Below are positions 8,997 through 18,332 of a DNA stretch of 64,000 nucleotides, in pieces (position 1 is the stretch's first letter; each line of letters opens with the position of its first letter). The position numbers and the translations under genes are program-made. Origin of the DNA: Candidatus Synechococcus calcipolaris G9 (GTDB lineage: Bacteria > Cyanobacteriota > Cyanobacteriia > Thermosynechococcales > Thermosynechococcaceae); assembly GCF_029582805.1 (NCBI RefSeq), contig NZ_JAKKUT010000002.1, forward strand, positions 1,512,001 through 1,576,000. Reading direction: 5' to 3'. The notes beneath the pieces are model-generated. The model did no database searches and was not told the origin of the DNA. It was given only the letters and a program-made list of their open reading frames with translations.

Positions 8997-9428
8997 TTAA
9001 GCTGCAACGGGTAAAGTCAGCGATCGCCACAAATGCCGCCGACCCAGTTCCACATCTTCGGGGCGACAATGCCAATCGGGATGGGCCGTCATAATCAAAC
9101 TATCCAGGGTCTCCCGATCAAAGAGATGCCAAACCGGTGCGCCATCAATTTCATCGGCAATGGCAAAACAATTGTCGGCAATGCAATGGATCTCTAGGGG
9201 ATTCACAATCCGACCAACCTGCATCGACTGCCCTGGCTCAAGGGCGCGAAAGTCCTGAATGATTTCCTTGAGTTCTGAACGGCTTGTTACCAACACTCCA
9301 GGAATAAAGACCGACAACTGTCGATCCCCATTCACCCACAACCAGTAATGACGACTGGGATCAACACCTTCTAGCCATTGGTCGTCAGCATCAAGACGGT
9401 AGCGGGGACACAGGGGGAAGTGGCTCAT
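8997..9428 (-). CDS. Conserved hypothetical protein, 143 aa
   Basis: The frame is open back to 9488, but the ATG at 9428 (MSHFPLCPRYRLDADDQ) is preferred, since the upstream residues are rich in Cys/Phe and look like leader noise. The protein has no membrane segment. Its sequence includes HYWLWVNGDRQLSVFIPG, GRIVNPLEIHCIADNCFAI and a C-terminal HPDWHCRPEDVELGRRHLWRSL cut here to its clear landmarks. I do not recognise the family. It lies alone between the DUF4160 gene and cimA. Confidence 0.6.
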   Translation of the reverse strand: MSHFPLCPRYRLDADDQWLEGVDPSRHYWLWVNGDRQLSVFIPGVLVTSRSELKEIIQDFRALEPGQSMQVGRIVNPLEIHCIADNCFAIADEIDGAPVWHLFDRETLDSLIMTAHPDWHCRPEDVELGRRHLWRSLTLPVAA

Positions 9429-9590
9429 GGGGCAACACCTTATAAAATTTCTATAAAAACTTTCAAAGGGATCCCAATCGGGGATCACTTCTTAAGTTTT
9501 CATAAGAACCCCTTATTTGATCAATCCAATTTAACAATACTTTACATCTGTCTTGACAATGCTTAATATTTTGTTGCAATACATCATCTG

Positions 9591-11213
9591 TCAGCAGCGG
9601 CTGGGTTCCCCTAGGGGTTGATATTGATCCTCTAGGAGTAGGCCGTATTCCAGGGCCTCAACAACGGCTTGATAGGAGGCCTCAATAATATTCACGGAGA
9701 CCCCCACCGTAGTCCAGCGATCGCGACCGTTGCTAGATTCCACAAGCACACGGGTTTTGGCGGAGGTACCGGCTCTGCCATCCAGGATACGAACTTTGTA
9801 GTCCGTAAGATGAAACTGGGCAATCACCGGATAAAAGGGGATCAGGGCTTTGCGTAGGGCGGCATCGAGGGCGGAGACGGGGCCATTACCCTCGGCGGCG
9901 GTGAGCATCTCCTGACCATCGACGGTGAGCTTCACGGTGGCCAAGGATTGGCTGGACATCGTTTCATCCCAGGCGGCGGAATCGGTGCGACAAAACACAT
10001 CAAACCCCTTGAGTTCAAAGCGCGATCGCCGTTGTTCCAGGGCTTCTCGAATCAGGAGTTCAAAACTGGCTTCCGCTGCCTCAAATTGATACCCTTCGTG
10101 TTCAAGGGTTTTTAGGCGGGCAAGAATTTCGCGGCTGAGGGGATGCTGGCGATCCAGATCTAAGCCAAAGCGGCGAGCTTTTTCCAAAACATTACTGATC
10201 CCAGCCTGTTCAGAAATGACAATGCGGCGACGGTTCCCCACCACGGCGGGATCAATATGCTCGTAGGTGCGGGGGTTGCGCTGGACGGCACTCACATGGA
10301 TGCCACCCTTATGGGCAAAGGCAGATAGACCGACAAAGGGGGCGTGATCATCGGGGGCCAAATTGACCATTTCACTAATTAGGCGACTGGTTTCACTGAG
10401 ACTGCCCAGTTGGGTCTCAGAAATGCAGTTATAGCCCAGTTTGACCTGAAGATTGGGGATGAGCGTACAAAGATTGGCGTTGCCACAGCGTTCCCCATAG
10501 CCATTAATGGTACCCTGAACCATCCGTGCCCCCGCTTGAACCGCCGCAAGGGCATTGGCCACCGCTGTTCCCGAATCATTATGGGTGTGGATACCTAAAC
10601 AGTTGCCTTCCCCTAGGGCATCCTTTACCTCTTGGGCGATCGCCCCGACCCGATCGGGCAAGGTACCGCCATTGGTATCACAGAGAACTAACCATTCCGC
10701 CCCCGCCTCCCGGGCCGTTTTCAGGGTTTCCAGGGCATAGGCTGGGTTATCCCCATAGCCATCAAACCAATGCTCGGCATCGTAGATCACCCGTCGTCCT
10801 TGGCTACTCAGAAACTCAATCGTATCCGCAATCATGGCTAGATTTTCATCCAGGGTGGTCTTTAGCCCCTCGGTTACGTGCAAATCCCAGGATTTACCAA
10901 AAATAGTCACCCAACGAGTCCCGGCCGCCAAAATTGGCTCTAGCATTTTCTCCTCTGCGGCCCGGCGATGGGGGCGACGAGTGGCACAAAAAGCGACCAC
11001 TTCGGCCTGGGTTAGGGGATTTTCCCTTAGATGCCAAAAAAACTGAACATCCTTGGGATTCGCACCGGGCCAGCCCCCTTCAATAAAGGGAATGCCCAGG
11101 TGATCCAATTGGCGAGCAATGCGGAGTTTATCGTCTAGGGATAGGGAAATACCTTCCCGCTGGGCCCCATCCCGCAGCGTGGTGTCATAAAGCCATAGGG
11201 GATCAGAAGTCAT
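9591..11213 (-). CDS. cimA: (R)-citramalate synthase
   Basis: A 540-residue member of the HMGL-like acyl transferase family. The catalytic N-terminal TIM barrel starts with YDTTLRDGAQREG (residues 9-21, divalent-metal Asp10 and Arg14) and has IHTHNDSG near residue 211 as the metal-binding His pair. The last third is the LeuA-type allosteric dimer domain, with LTDYKVRILDG. The family joins pyruvate and acetyl-CoA to make citramalate, opening the threonine-independent isoleucine route known in cyanobacteria; homocitrate synthases share the fold but this length and the DTTLRDGAQREG motif favour citramalate. It is a single gene with flanking gaps of 162 and 51 bp. Confidence 0.88.
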   Translation of the reverse strand: MTSDPLWLYDTTLRDGAQREGISLSLDDKLRIARQLDHLGIPFIEGGWPGANPKDVQFFWHLRENPLTQAEVVAFCATRRPHRRAAEEKMLEPILAAGTRWVTIFGKSWDLHVTEGLKTTLDENLAMIADTIEFLSSQGRRVIYDAEHWFDGYGDNPAYALETLKTAREAGAEWLVLCDTNGGTLPDRVGAIAQEVKDALGEGNCLGIHTHNDSGTAVANALAAVQAGARMVQGTINGYGERCGNANLCTLIPNLQVKLGYNCISETQLGSLSETSRLISEMVNLAPDDHAPFVGLSAFAHKGGIHVSAVQRNPRTYEHIDPAVVGNRRRIVISEQAGISNVLEKARRFGLDLDRQHPLSREILARLKTLEHEGYQFEAAEASFELLIREALEQRRSRFELKGFDVFCRTDSAAWDETMSSQSLATVKLTVDGQEMLTAAEGNGPVSALDAALRKALIPFYPVIAQFHLTDYKVRILDGRAGTSAKTRVLVESSNGRDRWTTVGVSVNIIEASYQAVVEALEYGLLLEDQYQPLGEPSRC

Positions 11214-11264
11214 CGTGATGCCAGGAGGAGTGAAACTAGAAGTGAAAGAAATGGCAAGGGGAGA

Positions 11265-11810
11265 TTAATTGCGGCGGGGTTCTTCGTAATCCGTAGCGTA
11301 GGTTTGCAGCAGAGAACTGACTTGCGAAAAGACTTCCTTGCCCGATTTTTGTCCGATTGCCGCCCGCTCTGGGTGAAATTCGGGACGAGCCATACTGTTC
11401 TCGATCGCTTCCCGAACCTGGGTTGTAATCAAATCCATTAATTCTTCTTCGGCCCGACGACGCTGATATTGGGCCCCTTCTTCGGTGGTGGCATAGAGGG
11501 GGGGGAGCCGGTTCAATGCATAGGCGGCAATATCCCCTAGATCGAGGGCGCAGTCCTGCTCGGCTTCAATGACGGCAATGCGGGTAATGGCCTCGGTGAG
11601 CACTAATTCTTCCATGACATTAATGAACTGCTTGCGGGGAACAGCCACCACTTGTCCTGTGAGTAAGGCTCCCATCAAACGATCTAGGGCCATGTATTCA
11701 TTGACCGATAGTTCGGTGGCCTTATCACAAATACGGCCGACTTCCGCTTCTTGGGTTGGGGTCAAATACCCATTCCGTAAAGCCTGCTCAACAATGTCCT
11801 CAATGCCCAT
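11265..11810 (-). CDS. ComFB-family protein (possible c-di-GMP receptor)
   Basis: The frame is open to 11834, but the ATG at 11810 (MGIEDIVEQALRNG) fits better. The second half holds the ComFB domain: VMEELVLTEAI, DIAAYALNRLPPLYATTEEGAQYQ and then an RRAEEELMDLI helix. ComFB was named for a late competence operon in Bacillus; related cyanobacterial proteins have been reported as c-di-GMP receptors (CdgR) that affect cell size and motility. That role here is inference, though the window also encodes a diguanylate cyclase at 42369-43277. The N-terminal 60 residues are helical. Confidence 0.8.
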   Translation of the reverse strand: MGIEDIVEQALRNGYLTPTQEAEVGRICDKATELSVNEYMALDRLMGALLTGQVVAVPRKQFINVMEELVLTEAITRIAVIEAEQDCALDLGDIAAYALNRLPPLYATTEEGAQYQRRRAEEELMDLITTQVREAIENSMARPEFHPERAAIGQKSGKEVFSQVSSLLQTYATDYEEPRRN

Positions 11811-11963
11811 CGTCATCAGTACTACTCCAGCCACGACATCCGAGTTCTTGATATTTTCTATGGATATTCCTATCCTTAGGAAATCAAAAATATGCTACTA
11901 CACTATACCGATTGTATGTTAAGGACGGTGTGGTCTAGTGATTAAATTATTAAAATACTGTGC

Positions 11964-12356
11964 CTATTCCCTAGGGCGATCGCAGCCACCATAGCAGTCC
12001 TGGCGTTGTCCAAACCATTCATAGCGATGATCGCGGATCAGACCATAGAGATAGTCTCCGCTAGGTTTGAGCCACGGTACGGCACGATACACCTGCATGA
12101 GGCCATCCCCAGCCGGTAATAAAGAGATAATTTTTTCGGCAGCATCACTTCCCTGCCAGCGATTTTCCGGATTCTCACCCTCTAGGATGATCATTCCCCC
12201 CTGACAATTCTCTGGGGTTATTTGCCAGCGTTCTAACTCCGCCTCCGCCTGCATTGGTACATAGGCAAACTGATTACTCTGATCCACCTGTTGCAATAGA
12301 CGGACAAAGGTGACGCAGAGATTACAGAGACCATCATAGATAATCACGTAATTCAT
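11964..12356 (-). CDS. DCC-family thiol-disulfide oxidoreductase (DUF393)
   Basis: A 130-residue protein with the family signature IIYDGLCNLCV (D8, C11, C14), the DxLCxxC start that names the DCC family, followed by conserved RAVPWLKPSGDYLYGLI-type helices near the end. Members are thioredoxin-like, thought to act in redox exchange, with unknown substrates. It lies 24 bp after the stop side of the RND transporter gene, on the same strand and downstream, so it may ride on the efflux operon transcript. Confidence 0.85.
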   Translation of the reverse strand: MNYVIIYDGLCNLCVTFVRLLQQVDQSNQFAYVPMQAEAELERWQITPENCQGGMIILEGENPENRWQGSDAAEKIISLLPAGDGLMQVYRAVPWLKPSGDYLYGLIRDHRYEWFGQRQDCYGGCDRPRE

Positions 12357-12380
12357 AAAGACTATTCTAGGGGGACTGGT

Positions 12381-15300
12381 TTAGGGGGATTGGGGATCTG
12401 GCTCCGATTCTGGCGGTTTCTTGCCAAAGCGTTCCCTGAAGTAGTCCTCGCCATCCTTCACTAAGATGTAGATGACAGGGACTAAAAAGAAACTCAAAAA
12501 CGTTGCCGCAATCATGCCACCGGTAATGGCGGTTCCCAAGGAGTGACGGGATTTAGCCCCAGACCCCGTGGCAATCACCAAGGGAAAAACCCCTAAAATA
12601 AACGAGATTGCGGTCATGAGGATGGGGCGGAGTCGTTCCTCTGAGGCATTAATCACCGCTTTAACCGAGGATACACCCTTGGATTCTTTAATTTGATTGG
12701 CAAATTCTACGATCAGGATAGCGTTTTTACTGGCTAAACCAATCAGCATCACCATGGCAATTTGGCAGAACACGTCATTATCCAGTTGCCGCAGCCACTG
12801 AGCTGCTAACGCACCCATAATCGCCAAGGGGACAGACATAATGATAATGACCGGATCCACATAGCTTTCATACTGGGCTGATAGCACTAGGAACACGAAA
12901 ACCAAGCCCAAGCCAAAGATTAAGGGAGCTTGTCCCCCTGATTTTGTCGCTTCTAGGGATCCACCGGTCCAGGCAAAACCCATGCCTTGGGGTAAGACCT
13001 CTTGGGCAAGTTTGGCCATGACGGCCATTGCCTGATTTTCACTGAGGTTGCCCACGTTTTGACCTGTAACTTCAGCGGAACGGAAGAGGTTGTGGTGGTA
13101 AACAATGGGCGGCCCGGTAATCTGCTGAACGGTGACGAGGTTGCTCAAGGGGATGAGATTACCATCAAGGGATCGCACGTAAATCTTATTAATGTCATCG
13201 GGATTAGAGCGAAACTGCTGATCCGCCTGAATTAAGACCCGCCAACTGCGATCAAAGAGGGTAAATTGGTTAACAAATACCGACCCCAAGTAGATCTGCA
13301 TGGCATTGAAAACATCTTGGATACTGGTGTTCAAGGCTAAGGCACGGGTGCGATCGATGTTCACTAAAAGCTGGGGCGCATTATTGCTAAAGGGCGTACT
13401 CACCCGACTCAAGCCAGGGTTTTCATTGGCTTTTTCAATTAACTCCGTGACCGACTCCTCTAAGGTATTTAGCCCTAGGTTCTGTTGATCCATCACCTGC
13501 ATATCAAAGCCACCTAGGCCACTTCCCCCTAGGTTGATGGTGGGCACATTGGAGGCAAAAACTATGGCACCAGTTTCTCCTGCGATCGCCTTTTGTACTT
13601 CCGGCAAAATTTGATCCAGGGTTGGCCGCTCTGACCAAGGTTTGAGGCTGGTGAAAATGATCCCCTTGTCTGAACCACTACCAAAGAAACTAAAGCCGGC
13701 GATCGCAAAGGTATCAATCACCGTCGGATTTTTGGCGATCGTATCGGCGGTATCAAAGACAATATCACTGGTATATTCCAGAGATACCCCCTGGGGCGAC
13801 TGAATAATGGTAACAAAGTAGCCCTGATCTTCCTCCGGCACAAACCCCCCAGGTACGGCCCCAAAGAGCCAGTAGGTAAAGACAAGGAGTAGGGCAAAGA
13901 TGCCCATAACCAGGGGCTTAAACCGAACGATCACATTTAGGTTACTTTCATACCCCCGCCGCATCCCATCCAAGAATTGATTGATCCAGCGGAATAAAAA
14001 GAAATCATTCCCCTCCTGGTTGCCTTGGCGCAGTAATAGGGCACAGAGGGGCGGCGTTAGGGTCAAGGCATTAAACGTAGATAGGGCAATAGAGAAAACA
14101 ATGGTCAAGGCAAACTGCTGATAGAGTCGCCCGGTCACGCCCGGCATAAACGTTACAGGAATAAACACCGCCATCATCACCAAAGATGTGGCAATCAAGG
14201 CACCCGAGACCTCCTGCATTGATCGGGTAGCCGCCTCCATGGGCGTTAGATTTTCTTCCTCAATTAGGCGGGTGACATTTTCCACCACCACAATGGCATC
14301 ATCCACCACCAATCCTGTTGCCAATACCAAACCAAACATGGTCAAGCTATTGATGGAAAAGTCAAAGACATCCATGAAGCCAAAGGTACCAATCAACGAT
14401 ACCGGGATCGTAATCGAGGGAATGATCGTGGTTCGCCAGTCTTGCAGAAATAGGAAAATGACTGCGATCACCAAAATAATGGCAATAATCAGGGTAATGA
14501 CCACTTCCTTGATGGACTCCTGCACCGCATCAGTGGTGCTAAAGCCCACCTGCCACTTGACCCCCGCCGGAAAGGATTTCGCTAATTCCGCCATCTCTTG
14601 GGTGACTAAGTCGAAAATATCGAGGGCATTGGCTCCCGCCAACTGATAAATGCCAATGCCGATAGCGGGCTGACCATTGAACTCAAAATTAGTGGTGTAG
14701 CTCTGGGCACCCAACTCCGTTCGTCCCACATCCCGCACCCGGATTAAGGATCCATCTTCACCGCGCTGGATGACAATATCACCAAATTCTTGTTCGCTGG
14801 CTAAACGACTTTCCGCTTGAATGGAAAATTGAAACTGCTGACCCTGGGGGGCGGGGGGAGAGCCAATAATCCCTGCCCCCACTTGAATATTTTGATCAGC
14901 TAGGGCCCGCACCACATCATCCGCGGCCAAGCCCCGACTTGCCAGTTTATTGGGATCTAACCAGATCCGCATCGCATAGGTTCGTTGACCAAAAATGGTG
15001 ACCTGCCCAATACCCTCTAACCGCTGGAGAGGCTGCACAATAAACAGTTGGGCATAATTGCTTAAGAAAAGGGAGTCATAATTTGATCCCTCGTCGGCAT
15101 AGACGGCCAAGGCTGCCACAATTTGGGTGGTGGCTTTGCTGACCGTTACCCCAGTGCTAATAACTTCCGAGGGTAACTGGGAGGTGACAGAGGAGATCAG
15201 GTTATTCACATCAACGGCGGCAATATCCTGGTCATAGCCCTCTTCAAAGGTAATCACAATACCGCTATTGCCAAAACTGTCACTGGTGGAGTCAATGTAA

Positions 15301-15530
15301 TTCATCCCTTGCACACCATTGATCTGGGTTTCCAGAATCGTGGTGACATTGGTTTCCACGGTAACTGCATCTGCCCCAGCATAATTGGCATTCACCTGAA
15401 TCGTGGGGGGAGTCACGTTGGGATAATATTCCACAGCCAAGTTAGGTAAGCTGATCAACCCCACTAGGATGATCACCAAGGAGCAAACCGTCGCAAAAAC
15501 GGGACGTTTAATAAAAAATTCGCTAATCAT
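12381..15530 (-). CDS. RND multidrug efflux pump, HAE1/AcrB type
   Basis: A 1049-residue inner-membrane proton antiporter. The N-terminus MISEFFIKRPVFATVCSL is the standard first helix. The helix-4 proton relay has Asp410 and Asp411 (GLVVDDAIVVVEN), and the helix-10 Lys is present in GLASKNAILIVEF. Two periplasmic porter/docking halves separate the two groups of six membrane helices. Such pumps export drugs, detergents or metabolites together with a membrane fusion protein and an outer-membrane channel. The adaptor gene lies 9 bp upstream on the same strand; no TolC-type gene is present nearby, so the channel must be encoded elsewhere. Confidence 0.95.
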   Translation of the reverse strand: MISEFFIKRPVFATVCSLVIILVGLISLPNLAVEYYPNVTPPTIQVNANYAGADAVTVETNVTTILETQINGVQGMNYIDSTSDSFGNSGIVITFEEGYDQDIAAVDVNNLISSVTSQLPSEVISTGVTVSKATTQIVAALAVYADEGSNYDSLFLSNYAQLFIVQPLQRLEGIGQVTIFGQRTYAMRIWLDPNKLASRGLAADDVVRALADQNIQVGAGIIGSPPAPQGQQFQFSIQAESRLASEQEFGDIVIQRGEDGSLIRVRDVGRTELGAQSYTTNFEFNGQPAIGIGIYQLAGANALDIFDLVTQEMAELAKSFPAGVKWQVGFSTTDAVQESIKEVVITLIIAIILVIAVIFLFLQDWRTTIIPSITIPVSLIGTFGFMDVFDFSINSLTMFGLVLATGLVVDDAIVVVENVTRLIEEENLTPMEAATRSMQEVSGALIATSLVMMAVFIPVTFMPGVTGRLYQQFALTIVFSIALSTFNALTLTPPLCALLLRQGNQEGNDFFLFRWINQFLDGMRRGYESNLNVIVRFKPLVMGIFALLLVFTYWLFGAVPGGFVPEEDQGYFVTIIQSPQGVSLEYTSDIVFDTADTIAKNPTVIDTFAIAGFSFFGSGSDKGIIFTSLKPWSERPTLDQILPEVQKAIAGETGAIVFASNVPTINLGGSGLGGFDMQVMDQQNLGLNTLEESVTELIEKANENPGLSRVSTPFSNNAPQLLVNIDRTRALALNTSIQDVFNAMQIYLGSVFVNQFTLFDRSWRVLIQADQQFRSNPDDINKIYVRSLDGNLIPLSNLVTVQQITGPPIVYHHNLFRSAEVTGQNVGNLSENQAMAVMAKLAQEVLPQGMGFAWTGGSLEATKSGGQAPLIFGLGLVFVFLVLSAQYESYVDPVIIIMSVPLAIMGALAAQWLRQLDNDVFCQIAMVMLIGLASKNAILIVEFANQIKESKGVSSVKAVINASEERLRPILMTAISFILGVFPLVIATGSGAKSRHSLGTAITGGMIAATFLSFFLVPVIYILVKDGEDYFRERFGKKPPESEPDPQSP

Positions 15531-15539
15531 TATGCGCCA

Positions 15540-16748
15540 CTAGGATTCAGGGTTAATGGGAGAACCGTCACGGAGGCGTTGAATACCGGAAACCACAATT
15601 TTTTCACCGGGGTTGAGTCCTCCCGTGACTTGATAGCTATTCCCTTGAATGGGCCCGATTTGAATGGCTTTTTGTCGAGCCACCGTTTTACCGTCGGAGT
15701 CACTTTCGGCGACAAAGACAAAGTTTTGCCCCGCCAGATTGGTCACGGCCGTCGTGGGTACGAGGAGTCCGGGGCGTTGATCCCAGATTACCCGTGCCTG
15801 AATTTGCTGATCGGCTCGGAGGCTATTATTGCTGTTATCGTAGAGTGCCTTAATTAAAACCGTTTGGGTGTTATTGGTGGTAATGGGGGCGATAAAGAAT
15901 ACTTGGCTACGGCCGGCAACGCTGCCATCGGCGGCCAATAGCTCAACCTCTGTTCCTGGGCGAATATTAGATCCCTGCTCAATGGGAATTTGAATGTACA
16001 CCTCCAGGGGTTGATTTTCCGTCAGGGTCATCAGACTGGTCTGGGTTGTCACAAAGTCTCCGACCCTAGGTGGAATGTTACCGACTATGCCTGTGAAAGG
16101 AGCCGTTACCTGATACCAGTTCAGAAGCACCGCCTGGGCTTCAGTGTTGGCTTGGGCCTCTTGAAAGACTTTTTCCAGTTGAATAATGGTGGCCTGCTGG
16201 GCGCGAATATCGGCCTCCGTGGCCTGGAGATTGGCTTGGGCAGTGCGGAAGTTGAGAATAAAGGATTGGGCTTGCTCCTTGGAAACGGCCCCTTCTTCAA
16301 AGAGAACCGTATACCGTTCTGCCTGAACCCGATTGAACTCTAGGGTGGCTAGGTCGGCCCGCCGTTGTGCCTCTAGGGCGCGCAGTTCTGCTTGGGCATT
16401 TTGAACATTGGCTTGGGCAGATTGAATTCCAGCAAAGCTACCGGCAACGACGGCCTGTTGCTGGGATGGATCTATTAAGAGCAGGGGCTGACCTTCGGCA
16501 ACGGTCTGACCACTGTCAACAAAGATTTGTACAATACGTCCTGAGACTTGGGGGAGCACTTGAATAGATCGCCGGGATTGGAGCGAGGCATTAAACGTCG
16601 AGGTTTGGGCCAGCATATCCGATTGAACTGCGGCAACTTTTACTCCGGCGGCGGGGGGGCCCTCCTGCTGGGGCGATCGCCCACAGGCTGCTGTTCCTAA
16701 AATAAGACAACCCACAAGCACCGAAGAGACAAAACTATGCTTAGCCAT
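15540..16748 (-). CDS. RND efflux periplasmic adaptor (membrane fusion protein)
   Basis: A 402-residue adaptor. It begins with a basic residue, a hydrophobic run and a likely lipoprotein cleavage point at Cys (LILGTAACGRSP); the TAAC is close to, but not an ideal, lipobox. After it come a biotinyl-lipoyl half motif (SGRIVQIFVDSGQTVAEGQPLLLIDPS cut here to GQTVAEGQPL), a long coiled-coil hairpin rich in Gln/Ala, the second lipoyl half (TAPFTGIVGNIPPRVGDFV), and a beta-barrel and membrane-proximal domain. It bridges the RND pump encoded 9 bp downstream to an outer-membrane channel. A palindrome and tandem repeat in the upstream gap may regulate both genes. Confidence 0.92.
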   Translation of the reverse strand: MAKHSFVSSVLVGCLILGTAACGRSPQQEGPPAAGVKVAAVQSDMLAQTSTFNASLQSRRSIQVLPQVSGRIVQIFVDSGQTVAEGQPLLLIDPSQQQAVVAGSFAGIQSAQANVQNAQAELRALEAQRRADLATLEFNRVQAERYTVLFEEGAVSKEQAQSFILNFRTAQANLQATEADIRAQQATIIQLEKVFQEAQANTEAQAVLLNWYQVTAPFTGIVGNIPPRVGDFVTTQTSLMTLTENQPLEVYIQIPIEQGSNIRPGTEVELLAADGSVAGRSQVFFIAPITTNNTQTVLIKALYDNSNNSLRADQQIQARVIWDQRPGLLVPTTAVTNLAGQNFVFVAESDSDGKTVARQKAIQIGPIQGNSYQVTGGLNPGEKIVVSGIQRLRDGSPINPES

Positions 16749-16757
16749 ATAATTAAT

Positions 16758-16828
16758 GCCTCTTAAACTCCAACACGCCTCTTAAGTTCCAACACACGCA
16801 ACGAATGATTACGTTTGATATTAATCAT
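16758..16828. promoter_or_regulatory. Candidate operator region for the RND operon
   Basis: Just before the adaptor start (16748, minus strand) lie two tandem 19-bp units, 16758-16776 and 16777-16795, that differ at two bases. A little further out, ATGATTA (16805-16811) and TAATCAT (16822-16828) form an inverted repeat with a 10-bp spacer. This arrangement suits a dimeric repressor such as those of the TetR or MarR families, but no such regulator gene is adjacent. Confidence 0.35.
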
Positions 16829-16906
16829 CCACAGTGTAGCCTAGACTTGGCTAATTCGTTAGCAGCTTAGATTTTTGTTGCTTAATCTTAATCGATTGGC
16901 CATCAA

Positions 16907-17218
16907 CTATAGAGACTCATTAGGTTCTTCAGGTTTGGAGGGTAGACGATTGAGGGCTTGGCGAAATCCTAGGGCAACCAATACATTGGCTAGGGTTAAA
17001 AAGGCTTCAGCCCCACCGTGGAGAGTATCCACATTGGCTAAGGATGTGTGGTACACCCCCTCTGCATAGATGCCGACAGGAATGGTAATGCCCACAAAGA
17101 GTAGGGTTGTATAAAACCCGACCAGAGCTAGCCGTGGCATCTGGGGGGTACGGCTGAGAAAGTAGAGAAACCCTAGATAGGGAAATAGGGATAGGGCAAA
17201 TAGAAGATTCGTCGCCAT
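16907..17218 (-). CDS. DUF3593 membrane protein
   Basis: A small protein with three predicted membrane segments. I chose the ATG at 17218 (MATNLLFALSLFPYLGFLYFL) over the upstream start at 17248. Landmarks are a GFYTTLLFVGITIPVGI helix, then YAEGVYHTSLANVDTLHGGAEAFLTLANVLVALGF shown here only as YHTSLANVD and LHGGAEAFLTLAN, typical of the DUF3593 family of cyanobacteria and plastids. Function is unknown; a thylakoid or inner-membrane location is likely. It sits 53 bp from sfsA on the same strand. Confidence 0.78.
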   Translation of the reverse strand: MATNLLFALSLFPYLGFLYFLSRTPQMPRLALVGFYTTLLFVGITIPVGIYAEGVYHTSLANVDTLHGGAEAFLTLANVLVALGFRQALNRLPSKPEEPNESL

Positions 17219-17270
17219 GGGAATGGATCCCCCTAAAAATGCAATCAAACTATAGCTGAAATCACCAAAA

Positions 17271-18008
17271 TTAAATGACGAGGGTTCCTTGACCGCGATA
17301 GTAAATCCCCTGGGGTGTCACCTCAAACCGATAGGGCAAGACCTCTAATCCTGCCTGAATGGCTTGGCGCAACAGTTGGCCGTAGGTGGGATCCGCACTG
17401 TCCCCTGGACTAAAGCGATCGCAGTCGCCCCGATTAATAAAGTAGAGCATACACACCCGTGCCTCGGATACCAATGCTTGCAGTTCTCGCAGATGTTTTT
17501 GTCCCCGTGTGGTCACGGTATCTGGAAAGAGTGCCAAATCCCCCTGGGCCCAGGTAGTGCTTTTAACTTCCACGTAGACAGGGCGTTTTTGGCCATTGTG
17601 ATCGTGGAGCAGAAAATCAACACGACTCCGTTCTTGTCCGTAGAGAACTTCGCAGCGAATATCGACATACCCCGCCAACTCTGGCAAAATTCCATCCTTC
17701 AGGGCTGCGCCAATGACTCGATTGGGTTGCCCCGTATTCACCCCCACCCAGATCGGAGCTTCTCCGTCGCTGACATTAATCATTTCCCAGGTGTAGGCCA
17801 GCTTACGTTTGGGATTGGTGCTGTGGGACACCATCACCGGTTGGCCAAGGGTAGAAATTCCGGTCATGGGGCCGGTATTGGGGCAATGGGCCGTGATCAT
17901 TTCGCCGCTTTCGAGTTCAATGTCGGCAAAGAATCGCTTATAACGCTGTTTGAGGTAGCCCCGTTGCAGAGGTGGATAGGGATAGTACCAGTCGGTTTTG
18001 GATATCAT
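17271..18008 (-). CDS. sfsA: SfsA family protein (sugar fermentation stimulation homologue)
   Basis: A 245-residue protein. It has the N-terminal OB-like part (GYLKQRYKRFFADIEL, AHCPNTGPMTG) and a C-terminal nuclease-like fold with RVDFLLHD, PVYVEVKSTTW and FPDTVTTRGQKHLREL. The D/ExK pattern (VYVEVKS) is the same one found in restriction-type nucleases. SfsA was named in E. coli for maltose metabolism but is thought to bind DNA; the actual role is not settled. Complete and normal in length. Confidence 0.9.
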   Translation of the reverse strand: MISKTDWYYPYPPLQRGYLKQRYKRFFADIELESGEMITAHCPNTGPMTGISTLGQPVMVSHSTNPKRKLAYTWEMINVSDGEAPIWVGVNTGQPNRVIGAALKDGILPELAGYVDIRCEVLYGQERSRVDFLLHDHNGQKRPVYVEVKSTTWAQGDLALFPDTVTTRGQKHLRELQALVSEARVCMLYFINRGDCDRFSPGDSADPTYGQLLRQAIQAGLEVLPYRFEVTPQGIYYRGQGTLVI

Positions 18009-18152
18009 GAAAGCTTTGGAGTCATGGAATCTAAGTGTAGAGCAGGGGTAGAGCGTAAGATCACTGTAGAACAGGGCTTAAAACTTTGATCAAAATTTTT
18101 AAATCTATTGAATCTAGTAGATTAGACTTGCTATGATAACCAAGCGATCCAT

Positions 18153-18224
18153 TGGGGTGTCGCCAAGTGGTAAGGCAGCGGGTTTTGGTCCCGCCATTCG
18201 GGGGTTCGAATCCTCCCGCCCCAG
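18153..18224 (+). tRNA. tRNA-Gln (anticodon TTG)
   Basis: A 72-nt cloverleaf. The acceptor strand TGGGGTG pairs with CGCCCCA, with one G-T pair and discriminator G. The D arm, the anticodon stem around loop TTTTGGT, and the T arm with TTCGAAT can all be drawn. Positions 34-36 read TTG, so it decodes CAA and, by wobble, CAG. The CCA end is not encoded. Confidence 0.96.
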
Positions 18225-18332
18225 TTTAGTTCCTCTGATTAGTTACTTTGAGTTTGGTATCTTGCGTCTAGGGCAACGTGTTCCTTGACTGTTGCCAATA
18301 TTATTCATGATTTTTAAGTGGTGTATGTAGCC

